A stretch of DNA of 64,000 bases, taken from Clostridiales bacterium PH28_bin88 (GTDB taxonomy: Bacteria; Bacillota; PH28-bin88). The stretch spans positions 1 through 64,000 of the forward strand of contig LAKY01000039.1 in assembly GCA_000987045.1 (NCBI GenBank). The letters are read 5' to 3'. A program made the translations under genes and the position numbers. Of this stretch, positions 6,744 to 15,049 are shown in pieces. Position 1 is the stretch's first letter. Each line of letters begins with the position of its first letter. The notes beneath the pieces were generated by a model that saw only the letters and a list, made by a program, of their open reading frames with translations, was not told the origin of the DNA and made no database searches.

Positions 6744-8204
6744 GTGTCCGAGTCCTTATTGCATCCTGTTGTGGAGACAAGTTACCTGACCGTTCAAAAT
6801 GCCTCCCGCTACCGTCTCATCATGCGTCATTTTTACCGACAGCACCAGCGTTCCCGCTACTGGCTGAGGAAAGAGGAAGTGTTTGAGGCGGTAGTGGCAA
6901 CAGGTTTCTTCCCCGATTATACCATTGAACAATGCGAGCAGGATCTGGAGGCCCTCCGGAAGTGGGAAAACCTGGTTGCCATTCACGACGGTAGCAACGC
7001 TACCTCGGTTGAAGAGTACTTGCGTAAGCGTTTTCGCTACGAGATTACCCAGTATTCTGTGGAAATAGAGCGCATGCTGGAAAACCTGGAAAAGGCAAAA
7101 GGCTACTCGGGTGTCCTTGACCCTAAGCGGTTTGATGAGATTGAGTGGGTTTTGAGGGAGTTAATGGGCCAAGGCGAATGGGGTCCCGGTACAGCCTTGG
7201 AGCTTTGGGAGAGGTTGGTGGAGTCTTTTGACCGGCTGGTGGAGAACGGGGTTGATTATCTCCACCACTTGCAGAGCGCCCGTGCTGAAGAACTCATGTC
7301 TACTGTTCAATTTTTGATCTACAAGGACAAGCTTACCGAGTACTTGCAGAAATTTGTGGTTCAGGGCCTGCAGCGTAGCGGGCGGAGGGTTCAGGCCCTT
7401 TTGGTTAAACTCGACCAATCTCACGTGGACAAATGGATTCATGCAGTTGCCCGTGACTATGCTGAAATCCCCAGGCTTGACGAACCCTTGACAATGGAAG
7501 ACCGGTTGGCGCGTGTACAGGATAAGTGGTCGGCTATCGTGCAGTGGTTTTTGGGCAGCGGGTATGGCGAGGCCGACATCGACCTGATGGAGAAAGAGGC
7601 AAAAAACACGATCACCAGGGTGGTCCGGTACGTTGCGCGTATCCAAGAAAAACAGCGCTCCGGAGTAAGCCGACGACGGGAACTTGACTACCTGGGCCGG
7701 TGGTTCCTTAGTCTTGACAGTGTAGAGGAAGCCCACAAGTTGGCCGCATGCGTTTTTGGCCTCTACAGAACCCGGCATTATCAAGGTGCTGATGAAAAGG
7801 GTTCAGATAATCCAGATCTCTCAATGTGGCAGGTCGCGCCGAGTATCCGGGTTCTTTCTTCCCGCGGTCGGAGAAGGCGTGAAAGCTCAGGTCAGCCGAT
7901 CATCAGCCGCAAGGCCGAAGCCGCGAAGGCTGATGAGGTGTACCTGGCGAAAAGGGCGGAGGAAGAACAAATCGTCCAGTCCTTGGTTGGAAGGGGGCGT
8001 CTTATCATGTCTCAACTGGAGTATTTGCCCGCACCCGCCATGGACTATCTCCTTGACTGGATCGGGCAGTGCCAGTCAAATGAGTCACGGCACGCGCATA
8101 CACCCGAGGGGGTTCTGGTTAAGCTTTTTGATCCTCCGGCGTCCGACAGCAGGCGCAAATCCTCGTCAGAAAGGGGTGCCAAGGCCAAAGTCAGGATCTC
8201 GTAA
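6744..8204 (+). CDS. jetA: Type III Wadjet JetA (DUF2397), C-terminus lost
   Basis: The helical protein matches the DUF2397/TIGR02677 pattern and the intact JetA at 16009: YLTVQNASRYRLIMRHFYRQ near the start, FDRLVENGVDYLHHL, and a late SQLEYLPAPAMDYLLDWI segment. JetA is the kleisin-like subunit of the Wadjet SMC complex that detects and cleaves circular plasmid DNA. The GTG at 6744 has a GTGAGGGG site nine bases upstream. An earlier TTG at 6672 has none. After about residue 460 the frame crosses into DNA that belongs to an inverted JetC fragment, so the last 20 or so residues are foreign and the native C-terminal strands are missing. It is probably non-functional. Confidence 0.75.
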   Translation: MSESLLHPVVETSYLTVQNASRYRLIMRHFYRQHQRSRYWLRKEEVFEAVVATGFFPDYTIEQCEQDLEALRKWENLVAIHDGSNATSVEEYLRKRFRYEITQYSVEIERMLENLEKAKGYSGVLDPKRFDEIEWVLRELMGQGEWGPGTALELWERLVESFDRLVENGVDYLHHLQSARAEELMSTVQFLIYKDKLTEYLQKFVVQGLQRSGRRVQALLVKLDQSHVDKWIHAVARDYAEIPRLDEPLTMEDRLARVQDKWSAIVQWFLGSGYGEADIDLMEKEAKNTITRVVRYVARIQEKQRSGVSRRRELDYLGRWFLSLDSVEEAHKLAACVFGLYRTRHYQGADEKGSDNPDLSMWQVAPSIRVLSSRGRRRRESSGQPIISRKAEAAKADEVYLAKRAEEEQIVQSLVGRGRLIMSQLEYLPAPAMDYLLDWIGQCQSNESRHAHTPEGVLVKLFDPPASDSRRKSSSERGAKAKVRIS

Positions 8205-8840
8205 ACGGTCGATGACTTAAAACTTCTGGACAGCTTGGGGGTCCGTAGCTGGATCAAGAGGTCCAAAAGATCCTTGTAAGACTGCTCACTGGCGAAACCA
8301 AACAAAAGTTTGTTAACCCGCTCCATGTACACCCTCTGGTCATCAACCACCCACCCGCCAGACCCAAGCAATTCCTGCAACCGCTCTTTCTGAAAGAAGC
8401 CTTTTGCCCTCATAGTCCGTGTCAAAAAGGTTAAAATCCTTGCCCACCCGGCGGTTATCCGTGACGGCAAACCCCCAGAACAAAGGCCTGGCATTCTTTC
8501 TCGCCCGTAGACCGATACCGATGGTCACATAACGGCGATGCTGGGGATGATAAAACTCCAGGTACAAATAGCCGGTCCGGTTGATGTGGGCGCCATCGCC
8601 CTCACCCAGCAGGTAGTACTCAATCTTGCGGTCCTTTGAGCCAAAAGGGTCAAGGCACCACGGGCGTTTATCCCCATCAAGCACAAGTGGAATAAGGCTC
8701 TGCATGGTGACGGTTTTGCCTGCCCCGTTAGCTCCTCTTAGAAGGAGCCTTCCATCGGCAAAATAGATCTCCTCGTCTTCGTAGAACCAGAAATTAAGTA
8801 TGCCGGAGATGTCCACGAATTCCAAAGTATAGTCGGGCAT
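8135..8840 (-). pseudogene. Inverted N-terminal fragment of Wadjet JetC (SMC-like ATPase)
   Basis: On the minus strand the frame from ATG 8840 reads MPDYTLEFVDISGILNFWFY, then FADGRLLLRGANGAGKT, the Walker A of TIGR02680 JetC. LEFYHPQHRRYVTIGIGLRA, which parallels the intact JetC, follows. Near 8405 the frame shifts by one base and continues as GFFQKERLQELLGSGGWVV to about 8135. The coiled coil and the C-terminal ATPase half are missing. It lies inverted between jetA and jetD. An end of another frame (QYETGGQW, then stop, at 8864) just upstream may be the tail of jetB. Confidence 0.75.
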
Positions 8841-8885
8841 ATCAAGTTCGCCGTCCTCACTTTTTACCACTGCCCGCCGGTTTCG

Positions 8886-9103
8886 TATTGAAAGATGGTG
8901 AAGAGGAGGCGTGGATCCAGCCCAATCCGAGGATTATGGCCCATACTCTGGCCGATTACCTGAACCCGACCCCACCGGAGGGGTGCGGGCTAACTGCCGG
9001 GGATATGATGCTGTCTTACGGAGCATCGCTGTGGGGGAACCGCCGCCGGCGGATCAAGGTTTCCAAGGAAGAGAATGTGATCGCTGAGGAGGTCGGGGCA
9101 TAA
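8886..9103 (+). pseudogene. Unidentified fragment upstream of jetD
   Basis: An open frame of about 72 codons (KDGEEEAWIQPNPRIMAHTL, then GDMMLSYGASLWGNRRRR). It starts at the inversion boundary and stops at TAA 9103, one base before the jetD ATG. This tight spacing suggests it is the 3' end of the gene that originally preceded jetD. It does not resemble the C-terminus of the intact JetC in this window, so its identity is open. Confidence 0.4.
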
Positions 9104-10417
9104 ATGGCTGTCGACCAATCGCTGATAAACCATCTGAACCGACCTGCATTGTCACGGCTCTGGCGGGAAGTTAAGAAAAAATATGAGTCGCTGGGGAGGG
9201 TGGGCGGCCGGGTGCGCCTGTCCGAACTCACCCCTGTCGAACAGGAGGCCGTTTCAGGTCTTTTAAAGACCAATCTCACCAGCGGTTCGGTGTCCATTTC
9301 CCTTGAAACTCTAGACCGGGCCTTGCAGCAGAGCCGTTTCGGGCACGGCCTGGAGGATTTCCTTAAAGCCACCTATGGGAGTTCATTACGTACCCGTCAA
9401 GAGCGGTCTGATTATTCAAAGAGGCGCTGGGAAAATTTTTTCATTCACCTGCATGGCTATGCCGTCTCGGAGCCTGTGAAGGCGTGGCTTTCAGAACTCC
9501 AGTCCGGCAGGGGGAGCGGCTACCGGTCGTTTATCATGCTTTATAACGAGGATTACCACGGCGCCTTGGAGACCATGAGGGTTTGCCTGACTGTTCTTAA
9601 TGATTTGCCTGTAATCAGCAGTAATAATCTTCGGCTACCGGTGTTTTCTGCCGCCGTGACAGGAGACCCTCATGCCTTTGACAGGGATACGCCGCTGGGT
9701 CGCCTTCTCTACTACGGGGTCTGCGCAGTCTTAAAGATCACCCCGGCAGACTACAGCGCGGCTGAGTTGGGAGACGTGCTCGAAAAGGCCGGCCTAAAAA
9801 ACGACGGCATTTCATCCACTGTGGTAGCATACGGGCTTTTGTGTGACCCGGCAGACCTACGCGCCCCGATGCTTTTTAGTGCTAAGGAGAACCGCATCCC
9901 GTTAATCCTCCCGCTCCGTTTTTTTGATCGGGAGGTGCCCTGGCTGAAGGAACCGGCAGTGTACGTGGTGGAAAACCCGGCCGTGTTGAGCGCTCTCCTG
10001 GACATGGCATCAGGTCGGAGTCTACCCCCGGTGATCTGTGTTAGCGGGCAACCGAGCCTTGCCGCCGTGGAACTATTAGATGGACTGGCCAGGCGGGAAG
10101 TAGCGATGTATTACAGCGGTGACTTTGACCTGGCGGGACTCACTATCGGACTTAATCTTCATGAAAGGTATAAAGACCTGTTTCGGCCCTGGTTTTTCGA
10201 CAGCGCAGCGTACTTGTCGGCTAAGCCCGGGTCGCCCATTGACGAAAAAGACATGCGGCACATCTCCGCACTTGAGGTCCCCTGGGATTTGCATCTGCCA
10301 ACAACCATCGTCAACAATGGATATAAGGTCTTCCAGGAGGTTTTTGTAGCCAGGATGGCAGATAAACTCAAGTTAGCAAGCTCGAAAAGCGATTACGGTA
10401 GATTAAAACTGTATTGA
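9104..10417 (+). CDS. jetD: Type III Wadjet JetD (DUF2399), Toprim-type nuclease
   Basis: 437 residues, full length compared with the second copy at 22956. The N-terminal part (GRVRLSELTPVEQEAVSGLL) is the DUF2399 N-terminal domain. The C-terminal part contains MYYSGDFDLAGLTIG, the acidic Toprim-like motif expected to bind metal, preceded by VYVVENPAVL and VICVSGQPS. In Wadjet, JetD cleaves DNA extruded by the JetABC motor. Here its motor genes are truncated or absent, so this JetD is an orphan unless it uses the intact JetABC encoded 6 kb away. The coding frame shows no damage. The spacer to the preceding fragment is zero bases. Confidence 0.85.
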   Translation: MAVDQSLINHLNRPALSRLWREVKKKYESLGRVGGRVRLSELTPVEQEAVSGLLKTNLTSGSVSISLETLDRALQQSRFGHGLEDFLKATYGSSLRTRQERSDYSKRRWENFFIHLHGYAVSEPVKAWLSELQSGRGSGYRSFIMLYNEDYHGALETMRVCLTVLNDLPVISSNNLRLPVFSAAVTGDPHAFDRDTPLGRLLYYGVCAVLKITPADYSAAELGDVLEKAGLKNDGISSTVVAYGLLCDPADLRAPMLFSAKENRIPLILPLRFFDREVPWLKEPAVYVVENPAVLSALLDMASGRSLPPVICVSGQPSLAAVELLDGLARREVAMYYSGDFDLAGLTIGLNLHERYKDLFRPWFFDSAAYLSAKPGSPIDEKDMRHISALEVPWDLHLPTTIVNNGYKVFQEVFVARMADKLKLASSKSDYGRLKLY

Positions 10418-10810
10418 AGGGTCAAGGGTGGGGACGGGGTATTAGAGCCCCGGAAATCCTTCCCTCGACCGAATATATGTGCTATAATCGGCTCGGAACA
10501 TACGTTCGAGAGAGACGAACCTTATTGCCCGAAAGAACCGATCCGCATGCGTGAATGGTCCGATTATCACTTATGCGATCTAACTTTAAATAATGTAACA
10601 CTTTCCGCGTTGACCGAAAACTCCCTTTGTAGTTAATGGTTGTATTAGAACAAAGCATTAAGAAAAATCTCCCTCGTAAGGAATTCCTCGAGGCGGATCA
10701 AAACCTTATTGACATTGCAACCATTGAATAAGTTCATATGGATGGGTTTCGTTTAAATTAGGGCCGAGACTGGTTTTGGTTGGAGATATTTTTTGCGATC
10801 CCATTGCACT
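10418..10810. other. Gene-free stretch
   Basis: About 390 bases of AT-rich sequence with many stops in all frames. I see TGCTATAAT near 10481, a possible stray promoter, and no convincing gene or repeat. Confidence 0.5.
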
Positions 10811-10837
10811 TTATAATATCTTATAATATCTTATAAG
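10811..10837 (+). promoter_or_regulatory. Tandem TTATAATATC repeats, likely promoter/operator
   Basis: TTATAATATC at 10811-10820 and 10821-10830 followed by TTATAAG. It lies directly upstream of the toxin-antitoxin operon and contains -10-like TATAAT. Zinc-finger-HTH antitoxins of this kind usually repress their own promoter. The link to this antitoxin is inference. Confidence 0.5.
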
Positions 10838-10850
10838 AAAGAGGTATAAT

Positions 10851-11186
10851 ATGACTACCTGGATAGCTCTTCTCCGTAAAGCCGCAAGGGAACGTAGGGC
10901 TGGAAATAAAGAACGGGGCTATATTATTTCCCAACATGCTTTTCGCAGAATGGGTGAACGGGGAGTTGCTGAAGAAGATATAACCAGGTGTGGTCTGGAA
11001 GGAGAAGTTTTGGAAAACCAGGATCATGGCCGTGATCTTAAGGTGCTCGTTCAGGGTGTCGATGCCGAGGGCCTGGACTTTTACATGGTGGTAGCCCTAA
11101 GTTTCCCCAGACCAGTTATTGTTACTGTCTGCCGGTTCCAGGAGGAAGCCTGGGAGGATTTAGGGACTTTCAAAAAGAGACGTTAA
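10851..11186 (+). CDS. DUF4258 toxin (RelE-like fold)
   Basis: 111 residues with the DUF4258 pattern: ISQHAFRRMGERGVAEEDI (His, then a basic helix), followed by GEVLENQDHGRDLKVLVQG and VVALSFPRPVIVTVC. DUF4258 proteins are small predicted RNases of type II toxin-antitoxin systems. Known relatives are paired, as here, with an antitoxin carrying a zinc-finger and HTH. The ATG follows a GAGG site. The downstream antitoxin starts 13 bases after the stop. Pieces of this gene occur in the relics at 2184 and 4309, so the family has been copied within the island. Confidence 0.8.
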   Translation: MTTWIALLRKAARERRAGNKERGYIISQHAFRRMGERGVAEEDITRCGLEGEVLENQDHGRDLKVLVQGVDAEGLDFYMVVALSFPRPVIVTVCRFQEEAWEDLGTFKKRR

Positions 11187-11199
11187 GGGGGATTAATTA

Positions 11200-11661
11200 A
11201 TGGATTGTTATATCTGCGGTGGCGAAATGCAAAAAATTAAGAAAGACGTGGAGGCTACCTGGAAAGGGCGCACTATTGTCTTTCGGGGTATGGATGCCTG
11301 GGTATGTGAAGCCTGTGGGGAACAGGCTTACGAACCGGAGGATGTACGCCTGATGCAAGGCCTGATTCAGGGCACCCTGAATAGGCGGGAGTACCCTGAG
11401 GTTATGAACGTCGAGGAAGTAGCAGACCTCCTGCGGGTAAGCAACCAAACTGTTTATAACTTGGTAAAAAGTGGTCAACTGCCGGGAACCAAAGTCGGCC
11501 GGGAATGGCGTTTTTTCAGGGCACAAATCCTCGCGTTAATTAAAGGCGAAAATTATTTCGAGCAGGCAGTAGGGCTCGAAGCGCGCGAGGTGGAGGGAAA
11601 CGCCATCTCTGCTAATAATACAGAAACAATTCAAAGGCATCTAGCCGGAATGGGTAGTTAA
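11200..11661 (+). CDS. YgiT/MqsA-like zinc-finger and HTH antitoxin
   Basis: 153 residues. The N-terminus has CYICGGEM and, 31 residues later, CEACGEQAYEPEDVRLMQG, the two CxxC pairs of a YgiT-type zinc finger. Residues about 70-120 (VEEVADLLRVSNQTVYNLVK, then GTKVGREWRF) form an excisionase-type helix-turn-helix that can bind DNA. It should neutralise the DUF4258 toxin and repress the operon. The ribosome site is GGGGGA. It is intact, unlike the two relics at 2216 and 4440. A strong terminator follows directly. Confidence 0.8.
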   Translation: MDCYICGGEMQKIKKDVEATWKGRTIVFRGMDAWVCEACGEQAYEPEDVRLMQGLIQGTLNRREYPEVMNVEEVADLLRVSNQTVYNLVKSGQLPGTKVGREWRFFRAQILALIKGENYFEQAVGLEAREVEGNAISANNTETIQRHLAGMGS

Positions 11662-11692
11662 GGGGGTAGGCGTCGGTCCTTACCCCCTTTTC
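11661..11692 (+). terminator. Rho-independent terminator of the toxin-antitoxin operon
   Basis: AGGGGGTA/TACCCCCTT stem with a 12-base loop, followed by a T run, starting at the antitoxin stop codon. Confidence 0.8.
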
Positions 11693-11870
11693 ACTATGCG
11701 CGCATGTGAGGGTCAACTCTGTCAGGGCATAGTTATTGAGATTGGAAGATGCCGTAATCTTCTTTCAGTTTAAGAGAATGGAACGATAGAAACAGAATAA
11801 TTTAGAGAAAACCCAGTCGATACTAAAACTAAAAGGCGAGGATTTACCGTGTGCCAAGCTGAGAACAGAG

Positions 11871-12270
11871 ATGAACCCTTACATGCCCGCTTACAGTGAC
11901 TATGAAGGAAAAAGCGAAATGTCACCGGTAGACTTATATAAAAAGTCAAGAGGTGCGGTATTGTTGGTTGAAGCAAAACGTCGTAACGGAGAGGTATCTC
12001 AAGGCAGCGGCTTCCTGGTGAATTCCAATGGTCTCTTGATTAGGTTCGGATGTAGGAGAAAAAGTATATACTATTGGAAACCCTCTCGGGTCAGAAGACA
12101 CATTATCAGAGGTGCCGTTATTTAATAAATCTGGCGATGTGATAGGAATAACCACATTCAAGTACATTGAGGGGGAAAACCTGAACTTCGCACTTTCGAG
12201 CGAATTTATTTGGGATGTTTTGTTCCCCAATATGTCGTCTTATGGTGAGGAATGGTATATCCAATATTAG
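11871..12270 (+). pseudogene. Decayed HtrA-type (S1C) serine protease
   Basis: The start reads GEVSQGSGFLVNSNGLLI, the N-terminal strand of HtrA-type trypsin domains. The sequence then jumps, with a frame change near 12045, to LGSDVGEKVYTIGNPLGSED and again to VPLFNKSGDVIGITTF, which is the strand after the catalytic Ser loop. The segments with His, Asp and the GNSGG Ser loop are deleted, so no active protease is possible. The last frame ends at TAG 12270. It sits just upstream of the second membrane-GAF gene. Confidence 0.7.
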
Positions 12271-12459
12271 TGGGAGGGGTTACCGTCCCCACCTTGTTGC
12301 TTTTCTCTAATTCGCCTGCCGCCGTTTTCTGTAAAGGTGATTGCCACAGAAGGCCGGGAAATCTTAGACATCCTGGAAAAAACAGCAGGAATTTACCTGC
12401 TTTTGGCCGAATAAATAGCTAAATAATAGAAGTTATATTGATTTAGCGAGGTCTCATAA

Positions 12460-13170
12460 GTGAAACTTGCAGGACTGCTGTTGGCGGGTATTGCTATCAT
12501 TGCCAATCCTTTTGCCCGCTTGCTTAATCCGCCCGGTCTTTATATTGCCAATGCTATCTTGGTGGTCGCAGGAATATTAGGACTGATCATAGAATATATC
12601 AAGACAAGGACATCAGATAGGGAGAAAAAGCAATTAGAAAAAGATGTGGTTAAAAGCGGGCTTTATGATATATTAGGTGTAGCGTTACTCTCCGTTCGGG
12701 CATACCAGGAAAGAAAGAACACTAAAACACTGAGGATTAATCTGATGGTTGTGGATCAAACTAAGAGGGACCTGTCGATAATAGCTCAAATAGGCATGTC
12801 CAGTGATCCCGATAAAGACATTACGTTCGGCCTGGGGCAGGGGTGTTGCGGTACTTGCGCGGAACTGGGAGAAGTAGTAATCGGTGATCTGGAAAATATT
12901 TATGGCAATTCGTATCAAGAAACGTGCCAAAAGAATGAAGGGCGGTCTCCGTGGGGTATATCTAAGTTGCATTGGGAATCGACCAGGGATTTGAAAAGCC
13001 TAATAAGTGTACCGGTTTTCGATCCGGATGACTTAAATAGTGTGATTGCGGTGCTTAACTTAGACGACAAAATAAGTATCGACGAGGCGAAGTTTACGGA
13101 CGAAGTGGTCACGGAGATGTTAGAAAGCGTTACTTATCTTCTGGCGAAACGCCTGGTTAAATTGCACTAG
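12460..13170 (+). CDS. Membrane-anchored GAF-domain protein
   Basis: 236 residues. Residues about 5-47 are two hydrophobic segments, then a charged helix (TSDREKKQLEKDV). Residues about 60-230 form a GAF domain: LRINLMVVDQ, SIIAQIGMSSDPD, a Gly/Cys-rich turn GLGQGCCGTCAELGEVVIGD, SLISVPVFDPD and SVIAVLNLDD. GAF domains bind cyclic nucleotides, metals or other small ligands. The CC and C residues of the turn could bind a metal or heme (inference). The GTG start has a GCGAGGT site. No output domain is fused, so signalling probably passes through the small protein encoded four bases downstream. Confidence 0.75.
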   Translation: MKLAGLLLAGIAIIANPFARLLNPPGLYIANAILVVAGILGLIIEYIKTRTSDREKKQLEKDVVKSGLYDILGVALLSVRAYQERKNTKTLRINLMVVDQTKRDLSIIAQIGMSSDPDKDITFGLGQGCCGTCAELGEVVIGDLENIYGNSYQETCQKNEGRSPWGISKLHWESTRDLKSLISVPVFDPDDLNSVIAVLNLDDKISIDEAKFTDEVVTEMLESVTYLLAKRLVKLH

Positions 13171-13173
13171 GGG

Positions 13174-13371
13174 GTGAGTGGCTTGGTGCCGGATAAAAGA
13201 TGGAAAGAGATCAAGAAAGGGCTCTATGTAAAAGTACGGAAATCAGGAAAACCAAGCAAGCCTCAAGAGTTCGATGAGGTTTTAAAAGACCTTAAGGAAC
13301 AATCGATTGTATGGAGCTTCATATTGGGAGGAAAGGTTGGTAGCAAACACGAGTTGGCACATTCGGAGTAA
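13174..13371 (+). CDS. Small protein coupled to the GAF gene
   Basis: Up to 65 residues (GTG at 13174, or TTG/GTG at 13183/13186 with GGTGAG upstream). The core is KRWKEIKKGLYVKVRKSGK and EFDEVLKDLKEQSIVW. It is basic at the N-terminus with one amphipathic helix. No family is recognised and it is not clearly related to the small proteins at 5710 and 5955, though it takes the same place after a membrane-GAF gene. Confidence 0.55.
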   Translation: MSGLVPDKRWKEIKKGLYVKVRKSGKPSKPQEFDEVLKDLKEQSIVWSFILGGKVGSKHELAHSE

Positions 13372-13411
13372 TGTTGAACGGATGGCGACAGCCGCCGGCC
13401 AAAGTAGGTAC

Positions 13412-13495
13412 CGGGGAGCCGGTGCTTTCTTTGTTATATACGCTGTAATTTTCAGGGTAGTATAATTCAAGGGGAAATTTATCAACCACAGGGGT
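13412..13495 (+). repeat. Dispersed repeat, copy A
   Basis: The block GGGGAGCCGGTGCTTTCTT, then TATAATTCAAGGGGAA and TTATCAACCACAGGGG, is repeated in altered form at 14545-14615 and partly at 34989-35024. The TATAAT could be a -10 box. Bases 13506-13553 also resemble 2461-2500 (AAATCGCCATAGTA). The function is unknown. Confidence 0.5.
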
Positions 13496-13565
13496 AAACA
13501 GGTGACGGGAGTGGCATCTCTGTTCAAATCGCCATAGTATTGACCCATGGAAAAGTGGGAAGTTT

Positions 13566-14423
13566 TCAACGTGTGAAAAAGACAATGTCCCCGAATTTTG
13601 CTCCGGCCACTTTGCCCACGCTTTCGCACTTTATTTTCAGCAGGAAGAAGACTCGGCCCCTGGCCATTTCTTCATGCTCCAGGGACTCGAAGTTGGCCTG
13701 GCCTTTGGAGATGACCAGGTCCGATGCTTCCAGGAGCCTTCTAACCTCCCCAGACACCTTTTTCATGGGGACGCCGAGGTAGTTTGAACCTGTGGTGATC
13801 ACTCTGGCTGTTTTGTCCATACCCACCTGCACGGCGTCCTCCATGGTGGCGTCATTCAGTACGGGGCCGCCCTTGACAATGTATATGACCCTTTTCCCCA
13901 TGCGTGAAAGCTCTTCCGCCAGCAGCCTGTCAAACACAATTTCACCAGAGTTGTCACCTACTATCACAACTTCGTCCGCGGAATTCAGCCTTTTTCGGAA
14001 AAGGTCACTGTCATCCCTGGAAAAGCCGTTATTCAGGCTGTTCCGCAAACTGGCGTCTATATCGAAGCTTCTGTTGATGCCCAGGTCTATTACGTTGCCC
14101 GAGACGGATATTTTCAGGGCGTCACGGAGCCTGTCCCGGGACCTGTCAAGATAATCCTTTAGCCCGGGGTACAATTTCAGGGCCAGGTCATTTGACTTCT
14201 TTTTAACCTCTTTGTACGGGTCAGAGCTGTTGATTTGCCTGTATACCTTTAGCAGTAATTCCGTTGAATTCTCGGCCGGGGTCCTGGTGCGGTCCATGGC
14301 CTTGATATCGTCCATCAGGTCAAACAAAATCCTGTGCTGGCTTTCCTCGTCTACACCGGCGATGCTCATGCAGGTCACCGCCTGTTTGAGGTAACAGTGG
14401 ACACAGTCTACAAAAGCTTGCAT
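13566..14423 (-). CDS. DUF89 / ARMT1-like damage-control phosphatase
   Basis: 285 residues. The start MQAFVDCVHCYLKQAVTC is the Cys-containing N-terminus of prokaryotic DUF89 proteins. The core has EVVIVGDNSGEIVFDRLL (metal-binding Asp and Asn), VKGGPVLNDATMEDA and LVISKGQANFESL, the conserved metal and phosphate site. Members are metal-dependent phosphatases thought to remove damaged or surplus sugar phosphates and related metabolites. The substrate here is unknown. GGAGGTTCCCAC precedes the ATG, and a TATACT box lies near 14453. It is the parent of the broken copy at 3431. Confidence 0.85.
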   Translation of the reverse strand: MQAFVDCVHCYLKQAVTCMSIAGVDEESQHRILFDLMDDIKAMDRTRTPAENSTELLLKVYRQINSSDPYKEVKKKSNDLALKLYPGLKDYLDRSRDRLRDALKISVSGNVIDLGINRSFDIDASLRNSLNNGFSRDDSDLFRKRLNSADEVVIVGDNSGEIVFDRLLAEELSRMGKRVIYIVKGGPVLNDATMEDAVQVGMDKTARVITTGSNYLGVPMKKVSGEVRRLLEASDLVISKGQANFESLEHEEMARGRVFFLLKIKCESVGKVAGAKFGDIVFFTR

Positions 14424-14544
14424 GTGGGAACCTCCGCTTCCAATGTCGATAGTTTAGTATAACACAAACTGTAATCAGGTTTTTACGCTTTTCCGGAATC
14501 TTTAGTTTCCGGGATGGGGACTTGAGGGTGAAAGTCCCATGGGG

Positions 14545-14615
14545 GGAGCGGGTGCTTTCTTTTTTTTGCCTTGTTTGCCTTAGTGATATAATCAAGGGGA
14601 AGTTATCGCCCGATG
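14545..14615 (+). repeat. Dispersed repeat, copy B
   Basis: GGGAGCGGGTGCTTTCTT followed by GATATAATCAAGGGGAAGTT and ATCGCCCGATG parallels copy A at 13412-13495. Confidence 0.5.
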
Positions 14616-14648
14616 AGCCAGGAGTACAGTCTTGGACTGCAGTGGTGA

Positions 14649-14756
14649 TTGGCCCTCGTTTACCTGGCGGTTGGCCTCATGAGCTCCGTGATGGTGGCGG
14701 CAGGGTACTGGCGGGAACCTACCTGGGCCTTCAACCCGCCTTCGCCCTGGGAGTAG
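14649..14756 (+). pseudogene. C-terminal tail of a lost membrane protein (tentative)
   Basis: An open frame without a start reads LALVYLAVGLMSSVMVAAGY then WREPTWAFNPPSPWE and stops at 14756. This is one hydrophobic segment with a short polar tail. It may be the end of a membrane protein gene whose rest is deleted. Confidence 0.3.
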
Positions 14757-14758
14757 GC

Positions 14759-14881
14759 GAACGACTTTTTATTGCCGATCGGACCGTCAAGACCCACGTC
14801 AGCCATCTCCTTGAGAAGCTGGACCTTCGCGACCGGACCCAGCTCGCGATCTACGCCATCCAGAACAAGCTGGTCGACTGA
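14759..14881 (+). pseudogene. LuxR-type HTH tail of a lost response regulator
   Basis: The frame reads ERLFIADRTVKTHVSHLLEK then LDLRDRTQLAIYAIQNKLVD. This is the recognition helix and C-terminal end of NarL/LuxR-type regulators. The receiver domain and the first HTH helix are absent. It is a relic. Confidence 0.7.
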
Positions 14882-14999
14882 CCGGGGACTGTGGGAATCG
14901 CTTTTCTGGAGGGATGGTAATACTCATTCTTATTCTCCAGAGACTCTTACGATTGGGAAGCGCTAAGAATAGAGATAAACTGGATCGTGCTGTATGGTG

Positions 15000-15031
15000 G
15001 AAAAAAGCAAGCAAAAACCGTCCCTGCTTGC
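15000..15031 (-). terminator. Terminator of the Phd-Uma2 gene
   Basis: GCAAGCA/TGCTTGC stem with a T run in the minus direction (six A's at 15001-15006 on the plus strand). Confidence 0.65.
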
Positions 15032-15049
15032 CCGAACATGTTGTCATGC

